The translations under genes were made by a program, and so were the position numbers. A stretch of DNA of 5,124 nucleotides from Bacteroidales bacterium (GTDB taxonomy: Bacteria; Bacteroidota; Bacteroidia; Bacteroidales; UBA10428), in assembly GCA_016935595.1 (NCBI GenBank), contig JAFGQQ010000077.1:1-5124 (forward strand). The letters are read 5' to 3'. The notes under the pieces are model-generated. The model did no database searches, was not told the origin of the DNA, and saw only the letters and a list, made by a program, of their open reading frames with translations. How positions within the stretch are numbered: position 1 is the first letter of the stretch; each line of letters starts with the position of its first letter. This document shows positions 1 through 5,124 of the stretch, piece after piece.

Positions 1-809
1 CATTACGGTTTATTTCATTTTATAAATTCGGAGTTGGAAAACACTATTATGAAAAAGATAAACGCTCTGATTTTAATCTTATCAGCAGATCCTATTATAA
101 CTATGCCTCAAGCATTATTGGTTACGGAATAACCAATAAGATAACACTGGAAACTGAAATGGGCTATTTTTTGAATAAATCTCAGGAATATAATACTACT
201 CCTGTTTATACCCTCACGGGTAAAGGATTCTCAAATATTATTACTTTAATAAAATACAATTTATATACTAATCATGATGACCGGAGATATTATTCGGCAG
301 GATTCGGAGTAAAAATACCCTGTTCCAGAGCCTATCAAAGTGTAAACAATATTGAATTACCGGTTGATGTTCAGCCTACTATTGGTGCTTATGGGGTTGT
401 GCTTAATTCAATTTTTGTAAAAGAAAATTCAGGAAAAGGCCGCAGGTTTTTTATTACAAACCGCCTTGAAACGAATCTGCCGAATAAAAAAAAATACCTC
501 TTAGGGGCAGCTGTTTTTAATTCTGTTTATATATCAAAACATCTCATGGCACCTTGGGTAAAAGGCGACTGGACTCTGATATTCCAATTCAGGAATGAAA
601 TACGTGCCCGCGATAAAATTGAAGGAGCAATAAAGGAATCGTCAGGAAGTATAATTTTTTTAATTGTTCCGCAAATAAATTATGTTTTAAAAGAAAAATG
701 GTATTTTTCAGCCATGGTTGATGTTCCGGTTTACCAGTATTTTATTGGTACACAATTAGGCGCAACCCTGGGGGTTACAGCCAGTATATCAAAGAATTTT
801 AGTTTATAA
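1..809 (+). CDS. Probable outer-membrane beta-barrel protein, 5'-truncated by window edge
   Basis: The reading frame whose first complete codon is at base 3 is open from the window edge to the TAA at 807-809, so the start lies upstream. An internal ATG at 159 is not the start, because the 52 codons before it continue the same pattern. The roughly 268 visible residues contain many short stretches alternating polar and hydrophobic/aromatic residues, separated by charged or Gly/Asn turns (for example around KITLETEMGYF, YYSAGFGVKIP and LGATLGVTASISKNFSL). This is typical of transmembrane beta-strands. The protein ends in F-S-L, with an aromatic residue near the C-terminus as in many outer-membrane barrels. 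It resembles in style the uncharacterised transporter-like or MetA-type barrels of Bacteroidota, but I do not recognise a specific family. The signal peptide would lie outside the window. Substrate and role are unknown. It lies 23 bp upstream of a methyltransferase gene on the same strand, so co-transcription is possible. Confidence 0.75.
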   Translation, partial: LRFISFYKFGVGKHYYEKDKRSDFNLISRSYYNYASSIIGYGITNKITLETEMGYFLNKSQEYNTTPVYTLTGKGFSNIITLIKYNLYTNHDDRRYYSAGFGVKIPCSRAYQSVNNIELPVDVQPTIGAYGVVLNSIFVKENSGKGRRFFITNRLETNLPNKKKYLLGAAVFNSVYISKHLMAPWVKGDWTLIFQFRNEIRARDKIEGAIKESSGSIIFLIVPQINYVLKEKWYFSAMVDVPVYQYFIGTQLGATLGVTASISKNFSL

Positions 810-832
810 ATGTAAGTTCACTCTTTTTTATT

Positions 833-1459
833 ATGAATGAATTCGATATTTCAGCACGCGAATGGGACAATAACCCCGACCGTTGGGAACGTTCCGAAGC
901 AGTTACAAAGAACCTCCTGGAAAACATTCCTGTAAAACCCTACATGAAAGCTTTAGAGTATGGCGCAGGTACTGGTATTTTAAGTTTCTTTCTGGCACCC
1001 TATTTTTCTGAAATTACTATGATGGACAATTCACAGGGAATGGTAGAAGTTATGCATGAAAAAGTACTATCAGGCAATATAAAAACCCTAAAACCGGTTC
1101 TTTTTAACCTCGAAGAAACCGATTATGATATTCAAAAATTTGATTGCATTTTTACACAAATGGTATTACATCATGTTTTAGATACTAAAACATTACTAGC
1201 CAGGTTTTATGACATTTTAAACGATGAAGGATATCTTGCTATTGCCGACTTATATCCTGAAGATGGCTCATTTCATGGCGAAGGATTTATAGGCCATAAT
1301 GGGTTTAATCCCGATGAATTGAAAATTACCTTAGAAAAAACAGGCTTTCGGCATATCGTAACAAAACCCTGTTATATAAGAAAAAAGCCTGTAAACAATG
1401 AAATGAAAGAATATCCTATTTTTCTTTTAATAGCTAAAAAACTAAACTTAAATGATTAA
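833..1459 (+). CDS. Class I SAM-dependent methyltransferase (small-molecule type, substrate unknown)
   Basis: This 208-residue cytoplasmic protein has the Rossmann-like class I methyltransferase layout. Motif I is LEYGAGTG at residues 41-48 (the SAM-binding GxGxG). The acidic residue after strand beta-2 is D65 in MMDNS. Motif IV is FDCIFTQMVLHHV at 103-115, followed by a DEGYLAIADLYPEDGSFH stretch at 131-148 and a HNGFNPDEL segment at 155-163. The N-terminus has the DISAREWDNNP-type opening that I associate with a methyltransferase family frequent in Bacteroidota and Firmicutes. It looks full length, and no methyl-acceptor domain is fused to it. The start at 833 is the only ATG that keeps the complete N-terminal block. 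No Shine-Dalgarno sequence precedes it, only a T-rich leader. The last 8 bp overlap the next gene. The methyltransferase assignment is secure; the substrate is not known. Confidence 0.9.
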   Translation: MNEFDISAREWDNNPDRWERSEAVTKNLLENIPVKPYMKALEYGAGTGILSFFLAPYFSEITMMDNSQGMVEVMHEKVLSGNIKTLKPVLFNLEETDYDIQKFDCIFTQMVLHHVLDTKTLLARFYDILNDEGYLAIADLYPEDGSFHGEGFIGHNGFNPDELKITLEKTGFRHIVTKPCYIRKKPVNNEMKEYPIFLLIAKKLNLND

Positions 1460-1931
1460 AGAAATAATAATAAATACAGTATTGTTTTTTATTTCAGGAG
1501 TTTTGCTGTTGAACCTAATTGTATTTCTGGTATATAAAACTGGTATTGTTCATTCGGCAAGAAACAGGAATGGAACACTAAAGAAGAAGTTTTCATTAAA
1601 AGGATTAATGTCCATGGTAATTATGCTGGTTTTAATTATAGTGTTTCTAACTGCTTTTGATTATGTGTCTTTTTCAAAGTTTCAAAAAACAAGCTTTTAT
1701 GAAATACTAATTGCAAATTTTATTCTTATGTTATTACTTGTTTTTTATGATTCTTTTTTTATTGACTTATTTGTTTTAGGAAAATGGAAACCCCGCTTTT
1801 TAAAAATACCGGAAGAAGTAACCGGCGAATCGATGATGTATCATATTAAAAAACAATTTACAGTCGGGTGGTTACCTGTAATTATTGTTGTCATATGCGG
1901 ATCAATAATATATTACTGGTTGTTTAAATAA
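1452..1931 (+). CDS. Four-helix integral membrane protein of unknown function
   Basis: This 159-residue protein is dominated by hydrophobic segments at about residues 5-28, 51-70, 82-107 and 136-157, which suggests four transmembrane helices in the inner membrane. A basic loop lies between helices 1 and 2 (ARNRNGTLKKK, about residues 36-46). Between helices 3 and 4 is a more conserved-looking loop, IDLFVLGKWKPRFLKIPE, at 104-121. This D-L-x-V...KP-x-F...P pattern recalls uncharacterised four-helix membrane proteins in bacteria, but that is recollection and no function follows from it. The start codon lies inside the end of the preceding methyltransferase gene (ATGATTAA at 1452-1459), an arrangement that favours translational coupling; there is no Shine-Dalgarno sequence. 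No catalytic or metal-binding motif is evident. Confidence 0.8.
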   Translation: MIKEIIINTVLFFISGVLLLNLIVFLVYKTGIVHSARNRNGTLKKKFSLKGLMSMVIMLVLIIVFLTAFDYVSFSKFQKTSFYEILIANFILMLLLVFYDSFFIDLFVLGKWKPRFLKIPEEVTGESMMYHIKKQFTVGWLPVIIVVICGSIIYYWLFK

Positions 1932-1984
1932 GTTGTAATTTTATACACTATCGCAGAAAATTAAATAATTCTCATTTTATAAAT

Positions 1985-2581
1985 ATGGAAACAATTGGCT
2001 CAAAACCCTCTGGAATAAAAGGCTGGTTAGCAGGAATAATAATGAATATAATTCATGGGGTGCAATATAAAAAGATAATTCAAAAATATATTATTAAGAA
2101 TTTCAATTCACCTAAAGATATAGTTCTTTTGGATATTGGATGTGGTGGCGGAAAAGCAATTAATTTGTTCTCTTCAATGCTAAAGAATTCAAAAATATAT
2201 GGAATTGATCATTCTGCCGATATGGTAAGCCTGTCAAAAAGTATAAACAAAAAAGCTATTTTTAGTCATCAGGTTCAAATTTTTCAGGCCGATGCGAAAA
2301 ATATTCCTTTTGACAGCAATTATTTCGATGCAGTTACTGCTTTTGACACCATTAATTTTTGGGATGACTATGGCCTTTGTATGAATGAAATTAAAAGGGT
2401 TTTGAAACAAAACGGAATGTTTTTTATTGTTAACGGTTATCCAAAACCGGGAACAAAGTGGTATGATTTTGTGAAATTCAAAAATGAAAAGGAATATGAA
2501 TCATTCCTTATTAAACATGGATTTAGCAGAATAAATACAGATATAGAAAATCATGCAATAATTATCTGGGCAATAAAATAA
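1985..2581 (+). CDS. Class I SAM-dependent methyltransferase (Methyltransf_11/25-like)
   Basis: This 198-residue protein carries a textbook SAM-binding core. Motif I is LLDIGCGGGKAI at residues 48-59. The ribose-binding acidic residue is D75 in YGIDHS. Motif III is QADAKNIPFD at 101-110, motif IV is FDAVTAFDTINFW at 114-126, and EIKRVLKQNGMFFIV at 135-149 covers the alpha-E/beta-5 region. The roughly 45 residues before the core contain a G-W-x-A-G-I-I-M-N-I-x-H segment (13-24) that probably forms a substrate-lid helix. The subfamily differs from the methyltransferase encoded upstream: N-terminus and post-core region do not match, so the two do not look like recent duplicates. It sits 53 bp after the four-helix membrane protein, with no clear promoter or terminator between them, and its stop codon abuts a large hairpin. 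The substrate is unknown; an arsenite- or quinone-type methyltransferase is not supported by any specific motif. Confidence 0.9.
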   Translation: METIGSKPSGIKGWLAGIIMNIIHGVQYKKIIQKYIIKNFNSPKDIVLLDIGCGGGKAINLFSSMLKNSKIYGIDHSADMVSLSKSINKKAIFSHQVQIFQADAKNIPFDSNYFDAVTAFDTINFWDDYGLCMNEIKRVLKQNGMFFIVNGYPKPGTKWYDFVKFKNEKEYESFLIKHGFSRINTDIENHAIIIWAIK

Positions 2582-2634
2582 AAGTCATCCTTTCGGCACA
2601 TTTCCAGTTAAGGCAAATGTTTTCAGGATGACTT
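2572..2634 (-). terminator. Hairpin between convergent genes, probable intrinsic terminator
   Basis: Bases 2582-2591 (AAGTCATCCT) and 2625-2634 (AGGATGACTT) form a perfect 10 bp inverted repeat. A further 6 bp stem, ACATTT at 2598-2603 with AAATGT at 2615-2620, lies inside it. On the minus strand the stem is followed by TTTTATTTTATT (2583 down to 2572), a good intrinsic-terminator tail for the sigma-factor operon. On the plus strand the stem directly follows the methyltransferase stop codon, but the next bases are A-rich before any T-run, so termination in that direction is less certain. The minus-strand T-tract lies inside the 3' end of the plus-strand methyltransferase gene. The hairpin is read directly; terminator activity is inferred. 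Confidence 0.65.
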
Positions 2635-2663
2635 AAAAGTAATATTTTAATATTTTTTAGTGG

Positions 2664-3095
2664 CTATTCTTCCTTCTTTTTATTCTTATATTCATTAAAA
2701 GCATTTTCGCCTTCTTCTTCCCACCATTTATCATAACAATCCCACTGTTCCCATTTATGGCTATAATCCGGTTTTCTAACTCTTTTTCCATATCTCAGCC
2801 AATTAAAAAATTTGGGTTTATACTGCCGTGAGTGGCTATTGTTATGGTCATGTCCTTTGCCATGCGAACCTACTAATAAACGTGCAAGGATAATAATTCC
2901 GAATGCCTGCCAGTATGTAATTGCAGGTAAATTAAAAATTACCGGCATTAACCAGTTCCAAAGCAACATAACAAAATAGCCAAAAACAAAGGCAAGGCAA
3001 ACAGCCAGTATCAGTCCGCCAATCACCAGTCCGATTATCCGTAAAACCATCAAAAAGCTATACTTTCTTTCGTAAATCACATTGTTTGTTTCCAT
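2664..3095 (-). CDS. Small membrane protein paired with ECF sigma factor, His-rich loop and Trp-rich tail
   Basis: This 143-residue protein has a strong N-terminal membrane segment (about residues 15-48). It is followed by LWNWLMPVIFNLPAITYWQAFG (split at residues 45-66) and a second hydrophobic stretch to about residue 75. Then comes a histidine cluster (H78, H82, H84, H88), a basic region and an acidic, tryptophan-rich C-terminal tail (W99, W115, W118, W124, W125) ending in KNKKKEE. The WNWLMP...LP-x-I-x-YWQA-x-G pattern recalls uncharacterised membrane proteins found next to ECF-like sigma factors in Bacteroidota and Proteobacteria; this is from memory and unchecked. Its gene starts 13 bp after the sigma-factor stop codon and has a strong ribosome-binding site, so the two are surely co-transcribed. 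A role as membrane-bound regulator of the sigma factor is an inference from position. It lacks a recognisable zinc-binding anti-sigma (ZAS, HxxxCxxC) motif. It could instead be an effector of the same response. Confidence 0.8.
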   Translation of the reverse strand: METNNVIYERKYSFLMVLRIIGLVIGGLILAVCLAFVFGYFVMLLWNWLMPVIFNLPAITYWQAFGIIILARLLVGSHGKGHDHNNSHSRQYKPKFFNWLRYGKRVRKPDYSHKWEQWDCYDKWWEEEGENAFNEYKNKKKEE

Positions 3096-3102
3096 TTTTA
3101 AT

Positions 3103-3110
3103 CCCTCCTT
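3103..3110 (-). promoter_or_regulatory. Strong Shine-Dalgarno site of the small membrane protein gene
   Basis: Read on the minus strand, AAGGAGGG ends 7 bases before the ATG at 3095. Its first two bases belong to the TAA stop codon of the sigma-factor gene. This supports the chosen start of the membrane protein and suggests that ribosomes finishing the sigma factor can reinitiate there. No other gene in the window has a comparable site. Confidence 0.75.
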
Positions 3111-3660
3111 ATAATTGTGTATTTATTATTTTATAATATATTTCATGTAATTTAGCCACAGCCCTGTGTTTTCGTGCAAGAAGCGTCCCAATGGGCACTT
3201 CCCACAGTTTAGAAAGTTGTTCAAAAGTATTCCCTTCAAATTCTGTAGCAATAATTATTTCCCGCTGCCCCGGGTTCAATTTTTCTAACGCTTCATGTAA
3301 AACTTCTTCTTGTAACATTTCCTGCTCAATATCTTCATAGCTTAAACTTTCGTCCGCTGTAGTCTTTATAAAAATATTTTCATCGTTACCTAAGGTGAAT
3401 TCTTCGTATTTAATTTCGCGGTTTTTCTTTCTTTTAATATCAATAATCCGATTTTTTATCGATTGGTAAATAAATGCCCCTATGTTTCTAATAGGTGTGT
3501 CAAAATCGAGACGAGAAAACATGTTAAGCGCAACATCCTGAATAATATCTTCCGGGTCAACTTCAACATTATACAATCTAGAACGAATAAAATTTTTTAG
3601 TTTTTTATTCTCTGTTACAAGAAATGCGCTTATTGCACTATGTGTTTCTTTTGATGTCAT
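3109..3660 (-). CDS. ECF-type sigma-70 family RNA polymerase sigma factor
   Basis: This 183-residue protein has the two domains of group 4 (extracytoplasmic function) sigma factors and is of usual length for them. Region 2 spans about residues 17-80, with the core-binding DPEDIIQDVALNMF helix (35-48) and the -10-recognising, basic GAFIYQSIKNRIIDIKRKK segment (61-79). An acidic linker at about 84-115 contains no region 3. Region 4 spans about 120-172 (LEKLNPGQREIIIATEFEGN), followed by the helix-turn-helix TFEQLSKLWEVPIGTLLARKHRAVAKL that would contact the -35 element (split here at residue 144). It would direct RNA polymerase to a small regulon in response to an unknown signal. The gene is first in a two-gene minus-strand operon with the membrane protein. 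Many ECF operons are autoregulated, but no matching promoter pair could be established here. The start at 3660 follows a T-rich leader without a Shine-Dalgarno sequence. Confidence 0.93.
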   Translation of the reverse strand: MTSKETHSAISAFLVTENKKLKNFIRSRLYNVEVDPEDIIQDVALNMFSRLDFDTPIRNIGAFIYQSIKNRIIDIKRKKNREIKYEEFTLGNDENIFIKTTADESLSYEDIEQEMLQEEVLHEALEKLNPGQREIIIATEFEGNTFEQLSKLWEVPIGTLLARKHRAVAKLHEIYYKIINTQL

Positions 3661-3873
3661 ACTATTGAAGACGAAAAAAAATAAAGTTATTGCATTTTTT
3701 TATAATTTTCATTTATTAAAGATGATATTTCCTTTATTAACAGGCTTTTCAGTAAATTAGTGATGAATTACTTTTTATTGCGAATTGATAAAAAATATAA
3801 AATATTATTAAAAGTGAAATAATTTAAATAAGCAATCGTCATAAAACTCAATTGACAATTTAAACATTAAAAA

Positions 3874-4656
3874 ATGAAAAAAGGAAAAAAAATTGGTATT
3901 GCAGCAAGTGTTTTTGCAGCATATTTGGCAACTATGCTTACAGCAAATATATTGATGGAGAAAGCCACGCTAACTCACAATGACAACCTCGAAATGATAA
4001 GTGGAGTGTTACTGGGATTTTTTGGCATACCCATTCTAAGTATATTAATGCCGATAATACTGGCTGATAAATGGAAAATACCTTATTCGGTATGGCCAAA
4101 GTCGAAAAATGCCTTATTGGTTATTTTTATTCTGTTCAGCTATCTGTTTCTGGCGAATTATAATGTAATTAATTCAGGAAAGATTCTAAACTATTCGTTA
4201 CGTGATGTTACTATTCATTTCTTCTCATCCATGTTATTTCATGTTACTTATTATCCTTTATTTGCAATTTTAATATTAGGTGTACTAAGAGAAAAGTACA
4301 ATCTTACAATTAGTATTGGCATAACCTCCCTTTTATTTGCTATATATCATTTAGCACAGTATCATTTTTTCCCCGGGGGCATTACTTTACAAATGCAGGT
4401 TCTTTTATTTCTATCTTTTACAGCCAGCCTTTTATTTTATTTGTGGAGCGAGTCTTTACTGCTTGTAGCTTTAGTGCATAGCGCCAACGGGGCAATTGGG
4501 TTAATTGAAAACGGAACAATATTTAATCAAGTTGATTTTGTTTTTTATTTGACAATAATCATCATTAGTTCATTGGTAATATATTTAATTATTAGGGAGA
4601 TATTACAACGGAAAAGAAATAATTATAAGAGGGATTTTTGGTTACATATTAACTAA
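3874..4656 (+). CDS. CPBP-family (Abi/CAAX-like) intramembrane protein, motif 1 glutamates apparently lost
   Basis: This 260-residue polytopic membrane protein has about seven or eight hydrophobic segments (roughly residues 8-28, 40-63, 79-95, 115-136, 145-163, 172-190, 193-210 and 221-241). Two of the three conserved CPBP (Rce1-like, PF02517) blocks are visible: FAIYH at 155-159 matches the FxxxH motif, and LVHSANG at 200-206, preceded by TASLLFYLWSESLLLVA, matches the C-terminal H-x-x-N block. Where motif 1 (EExxxR) should lie, some 30 residues before FxxxH, the sequence is FHVTYY (122-127), with neither the glutamate pair nor the arginine. Active family members use those glutamates and histidines for glutamic-type intramembrane proteolysis, so this copy may be a pseudoprotease or have another role. 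The start has an A-rich leader (TTAAAAA) and no Shine-Dalgarno sequence. It is divergent from the sigma-factor gene. The fold assignment is fairly good; the function is unknown. Confidence 0.72.
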   Translation: MKKGKKIGIAASVFAAYLATMLTANILMEKATLTHNDNLEMISGVLLGFFGIPILSILMPIILADKWKIPYSVWPKSKNALLVIFILFSYLFLANYNVINSGKILNYSLRDVTIHFFSSMLFHVTYYPLFAILILGVLREKYNLTISIGITSLLFAIYHLAQYHFFPGGITLQMQVLLFLSFTASLLFYLWSESLLLVALVHSANGAIGLIENGTIFNQVDFVFYLTIIIISSLVIYLIIREILQRKRNNYKRDFWLHIN

Positions 4657-4860
4657 TAAACAAGTAACTAATGAAAGTAAATACGTAACTGTGAATAATT
4701 TGCCTGAAAATATTATTTAAATATGATTATTATATTCCATATTATGTTGTTTACCGAAGAGAATAATATTACCCTGCCAATTTACCGGTGTATTTATTCC
4801 ATTTATAGAAATAAACTTAAGGTTTACCTACTTATTATGGATTACATACTGATATGAAAA

Positions 4861-4868
4861 TAAATTTG
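4861..4868 (+). promoter_or_regulatory. Candidate Bacteroidota -7 promoter box (TAnnTTTG)
   Basis: TAAATTTG is an exact match to the TAnnTTTG box of the Bacteroidota primary sigma factor and lies 14 bases before the start codon of the third methyltransferase. The expected -33 TTG-type box is only weakly represented (TTATGG at 4835-4840 region). Initiation here would give a leader of only about 8 bases. An eight-base pattern with two free positions also arises by chance in AT-rich DNA, so this is only a candidate. Confidence 0.3.
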
Positions 4869-4882
4869 TTATCAAAAAAATT

Positions 4883-5124
4883 ATGGAACAAAATAAAAAA
4901 CATTTATGCCCGGTTTGGGTTGGTTATTTTTTAATTAACCCATTGCGTAAATTATTTCAATCACCCAACAAAATTTTAGGGCCATATATAATGCCGGGAA
5001 TGAAAATGATTGATTTTGGTTCGGCTATGGGCTATTTTAGTATCCCGATGGCAAAAACTGCAGGAAAAACCGGAAAAGTATATTGTTTAGACATACAGCA
5101 AAAAATGTTGGAAAAGTTAAAAAA
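4883..5124 (+). CDS. Class I SAM-dependent methyltransferase, 3'-truncated by window edge
   Basis: Only the first 80 codons are in the window and the frame is still open at its end. The N-terminus, HLCPVWVGYFLINPLRKLF at residues 7-25, followed by NKILGPYIMPGMKMIDFG, is characteristic of a methyltransferase family widespread in anaerobes and Bacteroidota whose members open with C-P-x-x-x-G-Y. Motif I is MIDFGSAMGYFS at 42-53, with Ala in place of the middle Gly of GxGxG. The acidic residue binding the SAM ribose is D70 in VYCLDIQQKML. ATG at 4883 is the only ATG in this frame after an in-frame TGA at 4850, so the start is firm. The leader is A-rich with no Shine-Dalgarno sequence. The substrate is unknown. 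The protein differs clearly from the two other methyltransferases in this window. Confidence 0.85.
   Translation, partial: MEQNKKHLCPVWVGYFLINPLRKLFQSPNKILGPYIMPGMKMIDFGSAMGYFSIPMAKTAGKTGKVYCLDIQQKMLEKLK

Noticed and set aside
49..132. A 27-codon ORF starting MKKINALILIL that looks like a signal peptide
   Set aside because: It overlaps the open beta-barrel frame, ends after 27 codons and does not continue into a protein. The barrel frame is open across it with a convincing strand pattern, so the similarity is chance.
3682..3689. TAACTTTA on the minus strand as a promoter box for the sigma-factor gene
   Set aside because: It has one mismatch to TAnnTTTG and no TTG-type box at the right distance upstream, so the support is too weak for a feature.
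3852..3857. TTGACA just before the CPBP-like gene as a -35 element
   Set aside because: It is about 20 bases from the start codon, leaving no room for a -10 box and leader, and Bacteroidota promoters do not use this element.
4641..4689. Repeated GTAAC/GTTAC pieces after the CPBP-like gene as a terminator
   Set aside because: The arms are only 5 bp with a long loop and no T-tract follows; no credible terminator is visible there.
4723..4857. A 44-residue ORF (rich in Ile, Tyr and Leu) in the gap before the third methyltransferase
   Set aside because: An ORF of this length is expected by chance in DNA this AT-rich. It has no ribosome-binding site, no recognisable motif and a composition that simply reflects AT-rich codons.
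4916..4942. Inverted repeat TGGGTT/AACCCA around a T-run
   Set aside because: It lies within the coding sequence of the third methyltransferase near its N-terminus, where a terminator makes no sense; the arms are only 6 bp.

Overview
This 5.1 kb, AT-rich (about one third G+C by eye) window looks like ordinary chromosomal DNA from a member of the Bacteroidota. The case rests on four things: A-rich leaders without a Shine-Dalgarno sequence before most genes, one exact TAnnTTTG promoter box, a beta-barrel protein ending in an aromatic residue close to its C-terminus, and genes that resemble families common in Bacteroidales and Flavobacteriia. The assignment is an inference from sequence style, with no marker gene behind it. 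No rRNA, tRNA, CRISPR array, insertion sequence or attachment site was seen.

Layout. Bases 1-809 hold the 3' part of a probable outer-membrane beta-barrel gene that begins before the window. It is followed on the same strand by a class I SAM-dependent methyltransferase (833-1459), a four-helix membrane protein overlapping it by 8 bp (1452-1931), and a second, unrelated-looking methyltransferase (1985-2581). These four could be one transcription unit. A long hairpin at 2582-2634 separates them from a convergent pair on the minus strand: an ECF-type sigma factor (3109-3660) and, directly downstream of it, a small membrane protein with a His-rich loop and a Trp-rich tail (2664-3095). A 213 bp gap then separates the sigma gene from a divergent plus-strand gene for a CPBP (Abi/CAAX-like) membrane protein (3874-4656). 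A 226 bp AT-rich gap leads to a third methyltransferase (4883 to the window end), cut off by the window edge.

How they may work together. The sigma factor and its small membrane partner form the clearest functional unit, plausibly a sigma factor with a membrane-bound regulator or effector. The three methyltransferases belong to visibly different subfamilies, and their substrates cannot be read from sequence. The CPBP-like protein keeps the two histidine motifs of its family but appears to lack the glutamate pair of motif 1, so it may not be an active protease. Nothing here amounts to a demonstrated new system. The points most worth a second look are the sigma/membrane-protein pair, the degenerate CPBP protein and the clustering of methyltransferases.
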